Assembly (NCBI GenBank): GCA_030411725.1
Contig: MU839847.1
Span: 186,001-250,000, forward strand
Direction of reading: 5' to 3'
From: Echria macrotheca
Lineage: Eukaryota; Ascomycota; Sordariomycetes; Sordariales; Schizotheciaceae
Length of the DNA: 64,000 bases
This document shows positions 19,794 to 31,937 of this stretch, in pieces (the first letter of the stretch is position 1; each line of letters begins with the position of its first letter). Position numbers and translations under genes: made by a program. The notes below the pieces were generated by a model. That model ran no database searches, was not told where the DNA came from, and was given only the letters and a program-made list of their open reading frames with translations.

Positions 19794-21552
19794 GTGAATG
19801 TTGACGGAACAAGTACATAGATGACAAGTCACGGAGTTTCATAAACGGGCTGGGTGTCAAACCGGGTGTTGGACTCACAGAGGTGTTTTGGTACATATGG
19901 GACGGAGTAGCTAATATTGGATCCATAGAAACTGGGATACGGACGATGTCAATAACTAAGGTAATAGGGTCGTTGGTCGTTTATATGAACCAAGAGGATA
20001 CGGCGATGGTGAACAAACTTCGGCCCTTGCTCCTGCGTGGAAGACATAATTCTTTTGGGAATACTAGAAACATAAGCTATAGAAATGTGTTAGATTCGCA
20101 CACCGGGATCTAGCTTTACCAGTCATGGTTTATCAGTAAAATGGACGCACCAGGTCTATCATGCACACGGGGACACAGTGCTGAGGCCTCTTACAGACAA
20201 GGTTCAAGAGAGGCCCCTCTGTCAGCCAACATCTAGGCTTTACCAGATACTAATTTGGGCTGCACGATACCAATCATCCCGATAAACGCTGATAACATCG
20301 AACAATAACTAGCACCGCAGACGGCCCGGCTCAACTGACAGCGGCTTCTGGAAGATTCGATCCGTCCCAACGATAGCGAAGCGAGACCACCGGTGTATAA
20401 AAAGCCGCTGCTCCTCCCCCTCCCCTCGTTAGGCCCGGTTGTGTTGTGCATTTTTGCTCCGGATATTATTTCCTGACGCGGGTGAAAACGGGGCCGTATG
20501 CACGTCAAGAGTTCTCCCAGTCTCAGTAGACGGCGGAAATCTGTATCTTGTGAGGTCCACATTGTTCGGACGAGGTAGCACTCCCGCCCGTGATGGCTAG
20601 CCCCTACTGCATCTCCTATCTTGAACTCGAACCATCGTATATCTGGGAGAAATAACCCGGTCTTATCTTATTAAGTCATCACCACAATGCCCCCAAAGTG
20701 CTGCAGGGTGACCAGCAGAGTCCCGATCGATTAATCCTCCCACCATCCGGGCTCTACAGACACAGATAGAAAAAGTCTCGAGATTGCAGCCACCCCTTCT
20801 CGAAGGCAAACATGCACCACGGCCTGAGCCGGGCGCCCGCGGCGGTTCTGTGATTGCTTGGCCACCCACAGGCGTTGACACGTTTAGGCGGAATCCGGCC
20901 GGGGTGGCTGTAATAGAGGGAAATGCCGGGAAAAATACTCCAAATTAACGCTCAGGAACCCCCGCATTCCAGAAGGACGACGTTCCAGCAGCGAAGCTTG
21001 ACGGCTGGATGCCACCGGCTTAACTGCCGATGCTGTACCAAGCTCGACTTAATTGGGGTAAAATGGCCGCCCCTATTTAGACGGCCAATGGCGGCCCCGC
21101 CCGTGTAAAGTAAACACTTGTCGCTCACGTCGCTAGTACTGGGTCCACAGACTGGGCGCTGCCCCTGAGCAGGCATCATCGAATAGATTCCATACTTGCT
21201 GCAAGATACACGCGGCTACTGGTAATCTAAGCAGGGGACGGCAGCAACATGGAAGCCGGCTCTTGGCTACCGGGGATCTCGTCTGCTGCGTGGGCCCAAG
21301 ACAAAGGCCCAAGACGTTTTGATATTGTCTTTCTCTCGATACGGCAGGCGGCTTGCCCGCGGCAGCCTCCCACGGCAGGAAAAAGAGGATGCCGAACCCA
21401 CCGAGACAGAGTCCGAGGGACAGAAGAGCCTGCCGGCGATATAAATGACATAGCCGGTACCGCCGCCACATCCAGTGTTGCTCCTGAACTGGTTTTCCAC
21501 CGCCAGACCCGCGACTCCTGACGTCCTGATCTTCTGTTCTTCTGCCGCCAAG
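19794..21552. other. Intergenic, 1.8 kb
   Basis: No supportable gene on either strand; frames are short and without motifs. The distal end is the promoter of the DUF1996 gene, with a GATATAAATG box near 21437, about 115 bases before its ATG. Confidence 0.5.
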
Positions 21553-22921
21553 ATGAAGACGTTCTCGCTGGCCCTCGCCGCCGCCACGGCCGCCGTGCCG
21601 GCCCAGGCTGCCCTCCGCTTCGGGTGCTCGACGCTGACCATCCAGCGTCTCGACCCGCTCGTCGAGCCGGGCAACATCCCGTCGGCGCATCTGCACCAGA
21701 TCGTCGGCGGCAACGCCTTCAACGCGACCATGGAGGGCGACGTCGGCGAGCGCGGCACCTGCACGACGTGCACGTTCACCGAGGACTTTTCCAACTACTG
21801 GACGGCCGTCATGTTCTTCAAGGCCGACAACGGCAGCTACCACCGCGTCAACATTATGCAGAACACGGCTCTGCCGAACGGTATGTTGGGCCAGGAAAGA
21901 GCACCCCAGGCAGATGGATGGCACGCACTAGAGCACCTGTATTTGGCTAGGGCCAGAGGGCTGGTCTTTTGTTTTTTTTTTCTTTCTTTTTTTTTTCTTT
22001 TCTTTTTTTTCACCCAACAAGCATCCTGACCTGTACCTTTTTAGGAATTAACGGAGGCATGACCGTGTACTACACTCAGCAGGACTTTAGCTCCAACGGC
22101 AACCAGAAGATCACGTCCTTCAAGCCGGTGGGTTACTTACTCGGATCTAGAGAGAGAGGATACTAACTCTCGACCAGGGCTTCCGCATGGTCGTCGGAAA
22201 CACCGCCGCCAACTCCCGCCAGGCCAACGGCCTCAAATTCGTGTGCCTCAAGGACAAGGGCACCCGCTTCCCCGAGCTCGACGACTTCCCCAAGATGACC
22301 AGCCAAGCCGACTGCCCGGGCGGCATCATGACGGTGCACCACTTCCCCGCGTACGTTTTATTCTCCCTCATTCTATTTTTCCGCCGCTCCTAAACTAACT
22401 CTTCAAAAAACAGCTGCTGGGACGGCAAGAACCTCGACTCGCCCGACCACCAATCGCACATGTACAACACGGTCAAGGAGGCCTTCCAGAACTCCGGGCC
22501 CTGCCCGGCCTCCCACCCGATCCGCGTGCCGCAGGTCGCCTACGAGACGCTCTGGGACACCCGGCCGTTCGCGAGCATCTGGCCCAAGGACGGCCGCAAC
22601 CCGCTCGTGCTGAGCAACGGCGACGTCAAGGGCTACGGCACGCACGCCGACTACCTGTTCGGGTGGAAGGGCGACTCGCTGCAGCGCGCCATGGACTCGC
22701 AGTGCATGTTTACCGGGTGCGAGAACGGCAACCCGCTCAAGTCGCAGGCTATTGGGCCTATGAACTCGTGCACTGTTCCGAAGCTGGTGGATGAGAATAT
22801 TGATGGCTGTGAGTTTTTTTCTTCTTTTATTTGTCCTTTTCTCTGGGGCGTCGTTGCCAGTTGCTAACACTATACAGGGCTCCCGGAGCTGCCTGGCCGA
22901 CCCGGCGGCATGCCGATGTAA
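21553..22921 (+). CDS. Secreted DUF1996 protein, paralog A
   Basis: Five exons (21553-21880, 22045-22127, 22178-22350, 22414-22808, 22878-22921), 340 residues. Signal peptide MKTFSLALAAATAAVPAQA. The DUF1996 fold is seen throughout: LRFGCSTLTIQRLDPLVEPG, HLHQIVGGNAFN, CTTCTFTEDFSNYWTAVMFF, NGGMTVYY, KPGFRMVVGN, CPGGIMTVHHFPACWDGKNL, DSPDHQSHM, HADYLFGWKGDSLQRAMD and a C-terminal WLPELPGRPGGM. The conserved His and Cys residues suggest metal binding or disulfide-stabilised secretion; the molecular role of the family is not established. The first intron is 164 bases with a very long pyrimidine tract. It is convergent with paralog B, whose stop codon is 411 bases away. Confidence 0.9.
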
Positions 22922-23332
22922 GGGGATAGACTGGGGTAGACTGGTACTGGGCGGAAGAAGGCGGGCTTTTTGGTGGTAAGGGTGTTTATAGCATGGTTAT
23001 CTAGACAATTGTATTCTATGTACCTGACGTCTTGACCGTTCGTGTCTCATCCGTATCGGTCCATGTCATTCTCTCTTCGAGCATTGTCCGCGCCTCTTGT
23101 AATCATCTACTTACCTAGAGTTTCTCCTTCGCTGTCACATTACGATGTTAAATCAAATACGACGCTGAGCCCCAATCTCGTTGTTACTTAAATCACGTAA
23201 GAAATACTTTCGTGTTCAGTTTGGTATTTACCACATCGTAGTTCTACTCGACACACGAACCTCACAATAAAACTGTAAAGAAACCCAACCGGCCCTGGGA
23301 TACAAACTCCCCTTTAATCCACACTCGACCGC
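22922..23332. other. Convergent 3' intergenic between DUF1996 paralogs
   Basis: 411 bases between two stop codons, AT-richer than the flanks, presumably holding both polyadenylation regions. AATAAA occurs near 23265 on the plus strand. No gene. Confidence 0.5.
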
Positions 23333-24756
23333 TTACATCGGCATGTTACCCATGTTATCCAAACCCGGGAGGTGGTCAACCCCTGGTTCGCCCAATTAGC
23401 CATGAACTTTCAGCAGATGTGCGGGGACATAAACTTACAAGCATCATACTCCTCATGCACGGCACTCTTAACAGTGCACTTGTTCGCCGCGGCAAACGTC
23501 TGCGTCTTGAGGTTCCCCTTGGGACAAGTCGGGCCGAAGCAGCTGTTGTCCATAGCGCGCTGGAGCGTGTCGCCCTCCCAGCCAAAGACGTAGTCGCCGT
23601 GCTGGCCGTAGCCGGTTCTATTTTCCCTGTTAGTAGTTGCACCACCACCACACTGGGGGGTTTGTAAGGAGACCAAGAAGAACTTACTCGTCGCCGCTGC
23701 TCAAGACCAGAGGTTGCTTGGACCCGTCGGCCGACCAGTCCTCCTTGATGCTGGCGAAGTTGCGGGTGTCCCAGACGATCTGGATGGCTTGTTGTTAGCT
23801 TCTGAAACTAACCCTAGGTAAAAACGAGGGCAATGAATGGTACCTCCAGATGGACCTGCGGAATCTTCACCGGGTGGCTGGCGGGGCACTTGGCCGTCGT
23901 GACGGCGAACGAAGCCGGGCCGGACTCGGGGTGCGCAACGTGATCGATGTGGTTGGGGCTGTCGAGGTTCTTTCCGTCCCAGCACCTTTATTTCTTTCGT
24001 CAGCACCAATTCTTCAAAACAATCTCATAAGAATTACACCTACAGAGGAAAGATAACACTCGACCGAATCCCACCCGGGCAAGGCGTCTTCGGGAACCCC
24101 TCGCTATCAATCTTGGGATCCATGCACGGCGACATGGTATTCCCCTGGAAGTTGACCCCGGGGAAGCAGCGGTAGCAGCTCTGCATGTTCTTGCCGAAGC
24201 CCGAGGGCACGCGGCGCGCGGCATCCCCGGAGAACATGCGGAAGCCGGGCTTGAAGGCCGTCGACGACCCCTTGCCCATGGCGGTGTAGTAAACGGTCAG
24301 GCCACCGTTGGAGTCGCCGATCTGCTGGTTGGGCATCTGCGGGATGCGCTTGTAGCTGCCGTTGCTGGCCTTGTAGTAGATGGCGGCCGTCCAGTAGTTC
24401 GAGAAGTCCTCGGAGAAGGTGCAGGAGGTGCACTTGGCTAGCTTGGAGATGTCGGTTGAGGCCATGGTTGCGTTGAAGGCATCCTGCGGTTGTTAGTCGG
24501 GTCTCAACTGTTAGTTTAGGGGGGTAGCGAGACTTACTCCTCCGACGACCTGGTGGACGTGGGGCGACGGGATTTTGCCGGGATCAACGAGACTGGAGAC
24601 TAGTCAGCGACTTTATTTTTCTGGAAATATGTCAACATACGGGTCGATGCGGTCGATGACGGTCTGCGCGCAGCCGAATCGCAGCATGGAAAGAGAGCCC
24701 ATTTGCATCTGCGCCTGCGCGACGCCGGCGAGAGCCGCCGCTGTGAGCCAAAACAT
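23333..24756 (-). CDS. Secreted DUF1996 protein, paralog B
   Basis: Seven exons on the minus strand (24756-24641, 24592-24538, 24483-24044, 23985-23844, 23779-23688, 23626-23439, 23382-23333), 360 residues. Signal peptide MFWLTAAALAGVAQAQ. It follows paralog A: LRFGCAQTVIDRIDPLVDPG, HVHQVVGGDAFNAT, CTSCTFSEDFSNYWTAAIYY, NGGLTVYY, KPGFRMFSGD, CPGGIRSSVIFPLCWDGKNL, HGDYVFGWEGDTLQRAMD and a final WVDHLPGLDNMGNMPM. An extra segment with CYRCFPG and NTMSPCMDP makes it longer than A in the middle. All six introns are 48-64 bases and keep frame. Only two intron positions are shared with A. Duplication followed by divergence is inferred. Confidence 0.9.
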
Positions 24757-25870
24757 TCTCGCTGATGATTTACTTTTGGACGAGTGAGGTGTGGTGAGGA
24801 AAGACGGTGGGGAATAATTCGAAACGTTGACAACTCAGGTGTATATGTGCTTATATGAATGCCTTCTCCTCAACTTGTTTGCCCCTATCCCTTCTCCGTG
24901 AAGCCGTCCCGGGGTGCCGCTACATGCCGGGCTATAACCACTCCATTCTGGGGTGTGGGCAATATGCATGGATTACCCGGCCTATGAAATGAGGCCTCTG
25001 TTGTTCATTTAAGTAGTTATGGATATTTGCCGTCCCTGCAAGTTTTTGATGGGACGCTATAATTGGGCGACGCCCCGGGGCCGCATCACGTCCTAATATG
25101 TCGATCGTAGCATTGTTTCCGACTCCTGTTTCTAGAAAAGAGGGCGAGATGGGGATCCTTTGGTTCCATGTTCTTCGACGTCTATTGACGTAGGTAATCA
25201 TGTCCGCCTTTATGTCCGCGTTGTTTTCGAATGACATCAATATCTGAGTCCAAGACCAGGTGGGGTATGGAAACCGCCCATTGTTCTACTACGATCTAGA
25301 CGCATGCGTAGTATATATTATCTACTCGACGACGTTTTCTCGGATGTGTCGCCGTGCGCTACCTGATTTAGAGTCGACATCGGCGAGGTTGGAAACCCCA
25401 CGCTGCCAGATTAGCCTGGGGAATCCGAACCGCATCTTCTAGAACCCGTCCCCTGTGCGCATCAACTCCAACATCCGGGTAGATAAGTGATTGCTGTGCC
25501 GTGATGGATCCCGGCCGGCGGTGTTGGCTATCCTGGTCCCCTACTGTCGACAGGGACAGGTCAGGGGGCGAGCCGGGCTACGAGGCGGACTTTCTGTAGG
25601 TTACCTGTCGTTTGACTGACAGCTAATTACCTGATGACTGAAGTCAAATATGTGCAACCCTCGGTCCGTTCCATGTTTCAATAACGTGATACAGTTTCAC
25701 GGCTCGTAGCACCGGACTAACCTCGTCAAGCAGCCACCCGCGTCCTCCGATTCCGAGGTAGTACCCCGATGCAGAGATGGCATAGATCACGCAACATTTG
25801 TGTTCAGAGCTTCCTCAAGGCTCAGCCGTGCTTTCTTTGGCTAACAAACTGGTTGACGTCCACCACCCAT
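24757..25870. other. Intergenic, 1.1 kb
   Basis: Promoter of paralog B (a CATATAAGC box on the minus strand near 24853, about 100 bases upstream) and 3' flank of the M20 gene. The 102-codon minus frame at 24932-25240 has no recognisable feature. No gene supported. Confidence 0.5.
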
Positions 25871-27173
25871 TTATGCAGCCGCCTTCATGTCTTCCTCCCA
25901 CTCCCTCGTCATCAGCTCTGCAAACGCATCATCCGCCAAAACCTTCCAAGCGACGAGCGCCATCCCCTTCCCACACTCCACCGCTCGGGCATACGAATTA
26001 TCGGTACCCGCCGCCGCAGCAAAGCCCAGGGTGTGGTTGCCCTGCCCCTCGGCCGTCTCAATGCCAAAGGCGGCGTGGAGACCAGGACACTCGTACGTGA
26101 CGTCGCCCATGTCGGTGCTCCCAGCAAGGAAGTCAGCCGGCTGGTCATACGAGACAGTTCCGGCCTCCATGGCGTCGACGTAGGCCCGGCACAGGGCGGC
26201 GCTCGGCCGCACATCGGCGTAGTTGTTGAGGTCCTCGATGCGCAGCTCGCAGCCCGTGGCCAGCGAGGCGCCCTCGAAGCACTTGAGAACGCGGGCCCGC
26301 AGGGCCTGGGCGTTGGCGCGCGTGTCGCTGCGGACGTAGTACTCGACGCAGCAGTGCGCCGGCACGACGTTGGGCCTGTCGCCGGCCGCGCGGAATACGC
26401 CGTGGATACGCTCGTGCGGGCGGATCTGCTGCCGCAGCATCGAGACGGCATTGTATGAGAGGCAGACGGCGTCGAGGGCGTTGACGCCGGTCCAGGGTGC
26501 CATGGCGGCGTGAGCCTCTCGGCCGGTGAAGTAGGCGCGGAACTTTGTATTGGCCAGCATGCGTACAAATGCCACGCCACGGACTGGTGTCGTTAGCAGG
26601 TAGCCCGGGCCGGGGTGGACCATGAGGCTCGCGGCGGCGCCGCGGTAGGCGCCAGCGGCGATGAGCTTCAGCTTGCCGCCACCGCCTTCCTCGGCTGGCG
26701 TTCCGAGAAGGCGCACGCGTCCAGGCTGGCCCGACTCCTTCAGTGCGGCAGCGGCACCGAGAAAGGCGGCAAAGCTGGAGCTGGCAATCAGGTTGTGGCC
26801 ACAGGCATGGCCGATGTCCGGGAGGGCGTCGTATTCAGCATTGAACACAACGAGGCGACCGCCCGTGCCAGACTCGGCCGAGAAGGCAGTCTCGACGCCG
26901 TGGGCATGCGGCGTCACGGCATACCCAAGCTGCTGCAAGACAGCGACGAACAAGTCATGAGCCTGATGCTCTTCATATGCAAGTTCCGGGTTGGCGTGGA
27001 CCTGGGAGAGAAGGTCAGCTGTGCTCGTAACGTAACGAAAGCGGTCCGCTTTGCCATACTTTATCATTAATGGTCCGAATGTGCACGTCGTTGACGTCGA
27101 TGTGGTTCGCAATGAATGCGGGCCAGCTTTCGGTCCCATTGCTCGGGGGGGTGATGGCCTGAGTTGAAGTCAT
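25871..27173 (-). CDS. M20-family amidohydrolase/peptidase (ACY1L2-like)
   Basis: Two exons (27173-27060, 27001-25871; 58-base intron), 414 residues. Joining gives ...TIRTINDK-type sequence HIRTINDK|VHANPELAYEEHQAHD, the usual start of M20D amidohydrolases. Zinc-site motifs follow: FNAEYDALPDIGHACGHN (Asp and His ligands), LLGTPAEEGGGGK (catalytic/ligand Glu pair), the dimerisation lid region with GREAHAAMAPW, and AGSTDMGDVTYECPGLH toward the end. The family hydrolyses N-acyl amino acids or dipeptides (PM20D2/ACY1L2 acts on beta-alanyl-lysine-type dipeptides in animals). No signal peptide, so cytosolic. Divergent from a regulator gene; co-regulation is possible but not shown. Confidence 0.9.
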
Positions 27174-27706
27174 GCTGCCCAGCTGTGTCGGTATTCGGTA
27201 AGGTACCTTAGGTAGGTAGAGGTATCCTCACTGAGATAGCGACGATGATGGGTTTGTTATGCCTTGTTAAGTTGTTCCGTCCAACACCTCGTGCCAGAGT
27301 TTATAAGGAACGATGCAGTCGTGCCAGCATGCTTCGTCAAGTTTCCTGCACCAATGGCTCAGCGGGGGTCGACGAACCAATGGCTGGTCGGGGGTTGAGC
27401 GGAGGAGAACCCGCGCATCGCCGGTAGCGGCCCCCATTTTGGCAACCCGGTTTATTCTATTGGCTACCTGGACACCCATGGCAAGAGCCCGGTGCTTGTC
27501 ATTGGCAGACTCCCTTCCTGCTCTCAGCACCGAGACTCGTCGTTCCTGCCACACACAGCCGACGAGACAGCGTAGCCGGGCCAGACATCGGAAGGAGAGA
27601 AGGTATACATATCCCTCACAAGTTTGCCACTCGGGCTCCATCAGGAGCCGGACCACAGGGTGCGACACAGACATCTCCGTAAACAACGGCCCCGCAACCG
27701 GCAATC
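27174..27706. promoter_or_regulatory. Divergent promoter, M20 and regulator genes
   Basis: 533 bases between start codons. TAGGTAGGTA lies at 27209-27218, adjoining a palindromic AGGTACCT, within 40 bases of the M20 ATG. Frames inside the region on both strands have no motif and are treated as chance. Confidence 0.45.
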
Positions 27707-29598
27707 ATGAGTTCAATCGGGATTTCCACAAGACCACTGCGAGCCAAGAGAAAGCGGAACAAAGCCCGTAAGTCGCGCGCTCTAGAATCACTTTGGTGGA
27801 TCTCACGGCTAACCGGTTGCTAGCATGTCAGAATTGCCAGCATCGGCATGAAAGGTGTGGCCACACCGCCACGGTTGGTACCAGTAACTCGCCTGATCAG
27901 GTGCGAGGAAGCCAAGTGGAGATGTCCCATGTCTCCATGTCGCCCCTAAACAACATGAGCCCCATTGAGATAGCCGACAACGGGAACCCCATCGAGGTGG
28001 CTAGCGATGATGACATGCTAGCTTGGCTTCCAGACCTGCTACCACCCGATGATGTGCCCCTTTATCCATTGGATGCGATGGATGCCTCCGACTCGATAAG
28101 CCCAACACTGTCTCTAGAAATTCCGTTTGTCACCGGAAACTTAATTGAATGGACCCCTGCTCAACCACCCAACACAAACGAACTGCCGCCTGGCTTGGAC
28201 CTCCCACCCCTCCCAGCTCTCCCATCTGTCCCACAGCCAGCTCACGGGACCTTGGCGACTGAGGAGGAAACGCAAGAGGCGAACCATCCAAACTATGTCC
28301 CTTCGGCTCCACTCCCCTTGATGGGCATGAGCATCAGTTTACCTTTTGCCTTGGGACCAATGCCGCCTCACGTCGAGGACATGAGCAGACTTGCCCTCAA
28401 CGAACTTAGCCGCGACTTTGTCCTCACTCTTGGCGGCACCAAGGATCCGTGCTGGTCGACGACGAAGATAATGATAGCCCTGAGCAAGGAGAACACGGCC
28501 GTGCTACACCTGTTGGTCGGCGTCACTCTTGCCGAGCTCAGTTTCCGTCAGTCGTATCCCCAGCTGTTCCACAGCGCTGCAGTCCGGTACCAATCATGCG
28601 GCATGGAAGCCCTCAGGACCATGATGAATGCCCGCGGCCCGGGTCGGGAGCCCGATCCCTTATTGGTAGTCCTCACTTTCTGGCTGCGATACTATCGACA
28701 ACGACGTCGGGACGACCACAACAGCGGGGAGGGGCTCTCCGCCGTGAGCCAGCAGCTCGCCACCTACTACCGGTCCCATCATATGGACCGCTTCCTCACC
28801 GCACTGAAGCCCCCCATCGACGCACGATCAGCTTGTCTCGCCCGCCTCACCTCGTGGCTCTTTTGGGTCGACGCGGCCGCGGGCTTCTATGGCGATGGCG
28901 GCTTCTTCGCACAGTATCTCACCGAGTCGACCAACGCATTAAACCACATATACGCCCTGTCCAAGAAGACGCTCTCCACGTATTTCGGCGGCATCTATCC
29001 CGTCGCGCAGACCGTGGACGACAACGAGAACGAGCTCGCGCTCGAGCTCATCCACCAGACCTGGATCGTCGTGCAAGCCATCAACGAGGTTCTCGCCGCT
29101 GGCCCTGTCGATGCCGAGACATATGAGAGACTAGGTAGCCGGGTGGAAAATCTCGTTACAGGAGACCGGTATGCGGCTGTCATCCGCGACGCGGAAGACG
29201 ATATTCTCGTTCGGGATCGACGGCTGGGGAATGCAGACTGGGCCGTGTCGAATCTCTATGCGCTCTGCATCTTGTTTTCCCGGTGCCGCGTTGGAGAGCC
29301 GGTCCTGTTTTCCTTGGGTCAGATAAGGGATGTAGGCAGGAGACTGATGGATATCCTGTACCGATCTATAACCGGAGGTCCGCTCGGGCAGGCCGACCGC
29401 ATGCAGTGGCCTCTGTTCTGGGCTGTCATCGAAACCCGCGACATCGTCCACGAAAAGGAGTTTGTTCTCAAGCACCTCTCCAACCATTATCTCGCCGCGG
29501 CTCTGACGGCGGTGCTTCGGGAACAGAGGCAGACCGGCCAGCCTATGCGAGCCGCTAGGATCCGCGAGATTTGCCGCCAGACCTTTTCTCCAACTTGA
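27707..29598 (+). CDS. Fungal-type transcription regulator with only half a Zn2Cys6 cluster
   Basis: Two exons (27707-27767, 27824-29598), 611 residues. The 56-base intron joins RAKRKRNKAP to CQNCQHRHERCGH. A basic patch followed by C-x2-C-x6-C is the first half of a fungal binuclear zinc cluster and sits where such clusters occur, but the second C-x(5-12)-C-x2-C-x(6-8)-C half is absent; the next Cys is about 200 residues on (KDPCWSTTK). The rest matches the fungal-specific Fungal_trans_2-type regulatory region: ALSKENTAVLHLLVG, ARLTSWLFWVDAAAGFYGDG, LGNADWAVSNLYALCILFSR, RMQWPLFWAVIETRD. DNA binding is therefore uncertain; it might act as a cofactor or use a degenerate domain. Regulation of the divergent M20 gene is speculative. 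Confidence 0.8.
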
Positions 29599-29791
29599 AG
29601 GTCCGTGAGAAGAGAATACCTGTGTGAAGCGGAAGAGATTTGATAAGACTGCTCAAGACCGAGTTCGTGTTTGAAGTTTTCCATGCGGTCCCAATTCAGG
29701 GACATAACCAATCCTGCTTGTTGGGCCTTGATCCTGTAGGCGATGGCATTCGTTCGACAGAATCTTTCGGCAACTACTAAAGACCTTCCAA

Positions 29792-31937
29792 CTACTGTTG
29801 ATCCCGTATACTATACTTCAGCAGCCACACCGACACCGACAAAGTCAAAACAGCCAGACAATACTGCCCCAGCCCAGTTCCTCCCTGCACATCCCCCACC
29901 CGCACCGACCACGCCACCGTTACGATCGTGATAGCAGCCGAAGCCACAGCCATACACAACGATATCAACGACCAGTTGATTCCCTCGATGATATAAAACC
30001 CCCAGCCATCCGGAACATTGTAGCGACCATGCGCCCCAGGTTCCCACCGGAGCGGAGACCACAGCTTCTTGGGCAGGATATCCACCGCGCCCGGACCAAA
30101 GTGGTCCCCCGGATCGAGGAAGCCGTGCATGAAGAGGTCAGGCGGCAGGGGCAGCGATCCGATCTGCGGCGGGCACGGCGAGAACGCGTACTCCTGCCTC
30201 AGGACCTCTTTGAGAGAAGGAATCGAGTCGGGCTCGTAGTTGGCGATGCACTCGCCGGATTTTTGGAGGAACAGCAGCTGGAACTTGATGTATTGCATGT
30301 TTTTCGGGACGAGGAACGGGTTTTTGATGCCGGACGTTTTGCGGAGGTCGTGGTATGCGCTTTGGAGACGTTGGAACATTTGTTCGCCGCAGTTGATGTC
30401 TGTTACGTCTACGTTTGCTAGCCTCTTCTGGGGGGTTCCTCGTGCGCTCGTGGTGTTGACGCAGAGGAGCATGAATTTTTTGGTTCCGGCTGGAATGAAG
30501 GGTTCGGGCTGGTGGGTTTCTGAATCTGAGGGGATTGTGTTTGGGGAGTCGGGGCGCGAACTCGAGGTTGTGCTACTTGTCGAGGCGCTGGTGGTTGTGT
30601 CGGCTTCTGTTGAAACATCGCTGCTAGATGGCGTCAAGTTGATTGGGTACGAGCCATGCGTGGCTGTCATCGTCGGTGTGTTGCTGCTGGGCGCGACTGA
30701 ACTTGGATGATAGCCAGTTTGTGAGACCACGGTGGCCAAATTTTGGCCAGCTGCTCGTTTCGCAAATGCTTCGGCGGCCTGTTGGAAGGATTCTGGGACC
30801 TGGATGCGCAAAACATCTCCGCACCTCTACATGGCATTATGTTAGTGTGAACAGTAGCAAGCCGTGACCGTGGCAACCTACACAGGTCCACGAGATTCGA
30901 ACTTCACCAAGGGGGACCATTGGTTGCCACATCCAGGACATTCGGTTCCAGATGTGCCTAGGTGTTGCTTGGGTGATTAATGAGAACCATCTTGGTGATC
31001 CTCGCCAGTTTGATAGCGGTAGCTTCGGGTTGATATGCTGAATGGATATCACTCGCCCTTGCGGTATGTTGACCCACGGATCTATTTTCTCGTCCGTCTT
31101 GGATTCCTCGTCATCGTCGTTCTTGGAAGCTAGGTCATTGACCTTGTGCTGAGTTGTGGGATCTTGGTGGCGAGTTTGCTGTCGAGGACGAAGTGCAGAA
31201 CCGAGATCATCTGAATCATAGTCTATGACTGTCCGGTTGTAGAATGGAAGCTCTCTGGCAAGAGCTCCACGAACCTCGTCACCAGAATCCGATTCGTCCG
31301 ATGCTGATTCGCTGCGATCAGTTATGTTCAGTAGCAGAGCCTGGGATTGACGGTGGTTGGCAGCTCGCCGTCGAAGATGACGGGCGGTCGATCCCAACTG
31401 CAGAGGTTTAAACTCCTCGCCGTGTGCATCGCTATCGCTCCCTATCGAATCGTTTATGGATCGTATGCTGATAGCGTTCGATATCATCCTCTTGCGTCGC
31501 TTCAACTCTCGTTGTTTCGCTAGGAACTTCCGGTATTCGGCATCACTACAATCGGAATCTGAGCTTTCGCTGGTGCCCAGCATCTCGATGGCTTGGTTTG
31601 ACTCGATCCTCCCATAGGCATACGGGCGATTGATGTTTGCACTTTTGTCGCCATTATTGTTGGATGGATCAGGCCCTTCTTTGACGATAGACTGTGCCGA
31701 AACGCTGGCTGCGCCAGTAAGAGCCCCGCCTTTCGGTACTAAAAGCGCTGGATACTTGGGATCCTGCTGGTCATGTCGAGTGGAAGGTAGCAGGATAGTT
31801 TTTGTTTGATCAAGCTCTGACTCGGTGCTGAAGGGCGGGCTAAGAGCTGGAGGAACCCCTTGGGACGATACACCTGATGGTGAAGGAAGTTCTTGGCGAC
31901 GATGTAGGATGTCTCTTGTCTCAGCTTCGTCCGCCAT
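29792..31937 (-). CDS. Large C-terminally anchored membrane protein with a split WTCxCG motif
   Basis: Two exons (31937-30882, 30826-29792; 55-base intron), 696 residues, starting at MADEAETRD. The first half is acidic, low complexity and probably disordered, with an EYRKFLAKQRELKRRKR basic stretch. The splice joins VRISWTC to RCGDVLRIQVP, producing a W-T-C-x-C-G motif found in a broad ascomycete family. After a Ser/Thr-rich linker come KFMLLCVNTTS, NPFLVPKNMQYIKFQLLFLQ, EYAFSPCPPQIGSLPLPPDL, and WGFYIIEGINWSLISLCMAV, with two C-terminal hydrophobic segments around VAWSVRVGDVQGGTGLGQY. The order matches the family closely. No function is known to me; the paired cysteines could bind a metal. 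The reading frame upstream of 31937 continues without an ATG, so an extra 5' exon cannot be excluded. Confidence 0.83.

Noticed and set aside
20570..20640. Possible minus-strand tRNA from a GGTTCGAGTTC string
   Set aside because: Following bases do not close an acceptor stem and no anticodon loop could be placed.
21133..21924. 263-codon minus-strand open frame
   Set aside because: Antisense to the first exon and promoter of DUF1996 paralog A; no recognisable feature.
27824..27910. A small intron hiding the second half of the zinc cluster in the regulator gene
   Set aside because: The only candidate GT...AG segment (GTACCAGTAACTCG... to CAG) is about 23 bases, too short for a fungal intron, and gives no cysteines.
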